A stretch of DNA of 64,000 nucleotides, from contig CM076264.1 of assembly GCA_038380795.1 (NCBI GenBank), forward strand, positions 11,472,001 through 11,536,000. Direction: 5' to 3'. Within the stretch, counting starts at the first letter, position 1; each line of letters starts with the position of its first letter. Shown one piece after another: positions 61,726 through 64,000 of the stretch. A model generated the notes under the pieces. That model was not told the origin of the DNA, made no database searches, and worked only from the letters and a program-made list of their open reading frames with translations. The translations under genes were made by a program, and so were the position numbers. Origin of the DNA: Pyrocephalus nanus (lineage: Eukaryota > Chordata > Aves > Passeriformes > Tyrannidae).

Positions 61726-64000
61726 AATTATGATCATTTAACATTTTTCTATCCATGTAAAGGTCGTTCCCCTCATGCCATTGTTGCAAGGTTTCATTAA
61801 GAGATTTTATACATAACCCCAAATCCTGGAGATCCAGGTGAATTTCATCAACTCAATCACCCTAAACTGAAAGTTTAGACAACTCTAGGAGGCTTGTGAG
61901 ACATGGCTTCTCCTTACAAGAGGGACTGCCCTCCTCACCAGGTTGCTATATTTCTTCAACATCTCTCTTATAGCTCCTCACTAGTCACTAGTTTCTCAAA
62001 TCTAATCTGAAAGGCTTTAACTTTTCCCATTATGAATACAGTGGAATGGCTATGTTTGAATTACTACTCTTTTATTGCCTATTTCTTATATAAGTCTCCT
62101 CTGCTGTAATGGTAGGTTGTTCAGATGTGCCTACGGGATTAGGATTTGAATATCCTGTCATATCAGGTGTCTATTGATCACACTGAACTGAATTCAACAC
62201 CATTAAAGGGGATCTTAGCCACTTGATTTGGTATAAGAAGAATGAAATTAATTCTTGCCTCTCTGTCACAGAGGCTGAGCTCTTTTTGTATGTTTTTCCC
62301 AGATTATAATTTTTATTGCTTTGTACAACTATTGGTAGTTCAGGTTCATTCAATCTGAACGGAAAACAGCCTCAATTTAAGATGTACTTAACTTACTAAC
62401 TCCTGATGCTTTATGTTGTGCGGTCCTGATGCACAGCCTCATTCATTTGAATCTGGCCCTGCCTATTCCACTGTTCTCCATTCCACTGCACAAATCAGCA
62501 CGTGCTGCAAACCTGACTCTGTTCTGATGTCTACAGTCTCCTGATTCTGGGATGCCTATGTTTGTGCTACAATAAGAATTTCTTCTGTGCCTGCACAGAC
62601 CCAATGTTTATAAATTCCCAGACAAAACAGAGCCTGGAAATAACTACTCTCATTTTTAACTGGCTTTATTTCCTTTCTTTTTAATTTCTCAGTGACAGAT
62701 ATCTCCATAATTAAGAAAACAGCTTTCTCTCTGAGAAATAGGTAAATGGTATTCCTTTGAATTCTCCTGACAGAAATCTAAGGATTTACAGAGAATCTGC
62801 CCATGCCCCTCAAACAAATGAATAGCAGTGTGCAGACATGGAAATCTATTGCTCTATGCACCACCTCAAGGCAAGCTATTCCCACAATTATCTTGCTATC
62901 TTCTCATTAATCAATGGTAGGCTTTGTGAAAGTAAGTCAGGAATGCATTTGGAAAAAGAAAGCTGCTTAAAAACAGAGAGGACCAGAGAAATCAGTACGA
63001 TCAAATGGCCTTTATCTCTCCTGTGGTGCTCCTAGGAAGACAGAAAACCCTATCTTAGAGGGTTCCAAGGCCAGCTGTGGAACCAGGCACTTGAACAAGG
63101 ATCCCCAGGGTGATGCAGAGCCTTCAACATGCTCCCCTTTTGGGCTGTGCTGCTCCCCAGCTTCCCCCACTGCTTTTGTGTGAAAACACAACTTGAGTCA
63201 TTTGGTTTTTAGGTTAAGGATGTAAACTCTTTTCCCGCACGTTACAGTTTGGAAAGCAATAAAAATCAATGCAAAGGAGCAATCTGGAGATTTCCTTCCT
63301 GTAAGAGTTTCTTTTTTCATTCTGCCATGGAAAGGAGTAATTTGGTCCATGGACAGCAGAAGAGGGAAGGATTTCAAAATCCCTTGTTAGTGGCCTAGCT
63401 CAGTTCCCACTGAAAGAGCTGAGTCTGCGGAGTCTACTGAAATCAGGCAGCTGATGAGCACTTTTGAAACACATCTTTGTCTCAGACAGACAGTGGTGGA
63501 GCTGTGCATAAAATTTCTGAAATTTACTTTGCCTAGAGGAAAGACAGCAAGCCCTGTCTCTCAAATTGCATTGAGGGACAGCTCTCTTCTCCTTCTCTCA
63601 TTATCATAACCTGATTAGAATTCAGTGTAAAGATTAGTGATAGCAGGACTGGTTCTGGTTGGACATTTTTAGGCCACAAATATGCCGTTACATAATCAGA
63701 TTATTTAATCTTTTCATAAAGATGCGTTTCTTTACCATAAGAAGATACAGGGTTTGTTTGCTGCAAGAAGTAATTGTTATACTTTATTAATAGAAGTCTG
63801 GCTTGTTTATTCAGAATCAAGGTTTTTATAACTCCTGAGCCAGTGATGCCCAGTAATTATATCTGTAGCTTTTGGCTCCTGTTGATTCAGTGCTGCCGTA
63901 TTAGAAGGATTACTTTTATATATTGGAGAGCAAAAGAAGATTTTTCTTTTATGAATACTGAACTTCTGAGAGGCTTTTTGAATTAATAATAGTGGAATTA

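Larger units (their letters stand above)
46561..64000. other. Upstream flanking DNA without a supported gene
   Basis: Reading frames here are short and none carries a recognisable domain, apart from the LINE remnant at 61194-61391. The longest, 144 codons at 49852-50286 on the minus strand, is hydrophobic and matches nothing I know. CR1 fragments and the local duplications listed separately are the only elements supported. It is probably intergenic, upstream of the minus-strand promoter; an AT-rich gene desert or an intron of a plus-strand gene would look the same. Confidence 0.6.

Noticed and set aside
1..64000. CRISPR arrays, operons, prokaryotic promoters or a new defence system
   Set aside because: Base composition, splice sites, CpG island, CR1 and ERV repeats show vertebrate nuclear DNA; no regularly spaced repeats were found.

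Overview
The window looks like a piece of a bird nuclear chromosome. It is AT-rich and almost free of long reading frames. Its interspersed repeats are typically avian: 3' ends of CR1 LINEs with the final octamer-like ATTCTGTG repeats, two LTRs of ERVL-like avian endogenous retroviruses, and many A-rich or CAAA-type low-complexity tracts. No bacterial features, rRNA, tRNA or CRISPR array were seen.

The one gene I can support lies on the minus strand and enters the window at its 5' end. A CpG island at about 45.1-46.6 kb holds a minus-strand TATA box (45835-45844). About 75 bases downstream of it is a consensus splice donor (exon end 45760), giving a short non-coding first exon. About 36 kb further on is exon 9299-9518, with a strong acceptor, an upstream in-frame stop and a start codon at 9407. 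It encodes 36 residues beginning MRFNAKDLALLARQPSGCF plus one base of the next codon. After a 2.7 kb intron, exon 6496-6554 (59 nt) continues in the matching phase and encodes PRERWCRLKGNLLFLMKNK, a typical start of a pleckstrin homology (PH) domain. The rest of the protein must lie beyond position 1. From memory of the domain architecture, the best family guess is an INPP4-type inositol polyphosphate 4-phosphatase (INPP4A/INPP4B), with an N-terminal PH domain before C2 and phosphatase domains. I cannot tell which paralogue, and the family call is inference.

Layout: 1-6495 is intron running off the left edge, with a plus-strand LTR (about 205-795) and a minus-strand LTR (about 2348-3180). 6496-6554 is PH exon B. 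6555-9298 is intron. 9299-9518 is the start-codon exon. 9519-45759 is a very long first intron, with one 630 bp CR1 (33450-34080) and simple repeats including a poly-C run. About 45.1-46.6 kb is the promoter island. From there to 64000 is upstream DNA with CR1 remnants (55935-56126, 61194-61391, 61405-61725), short local duplications and hairpins, and no supported gene. The open frames of 100-200 codons in the CpG island and at poly-A tracts are compositional artefacts.
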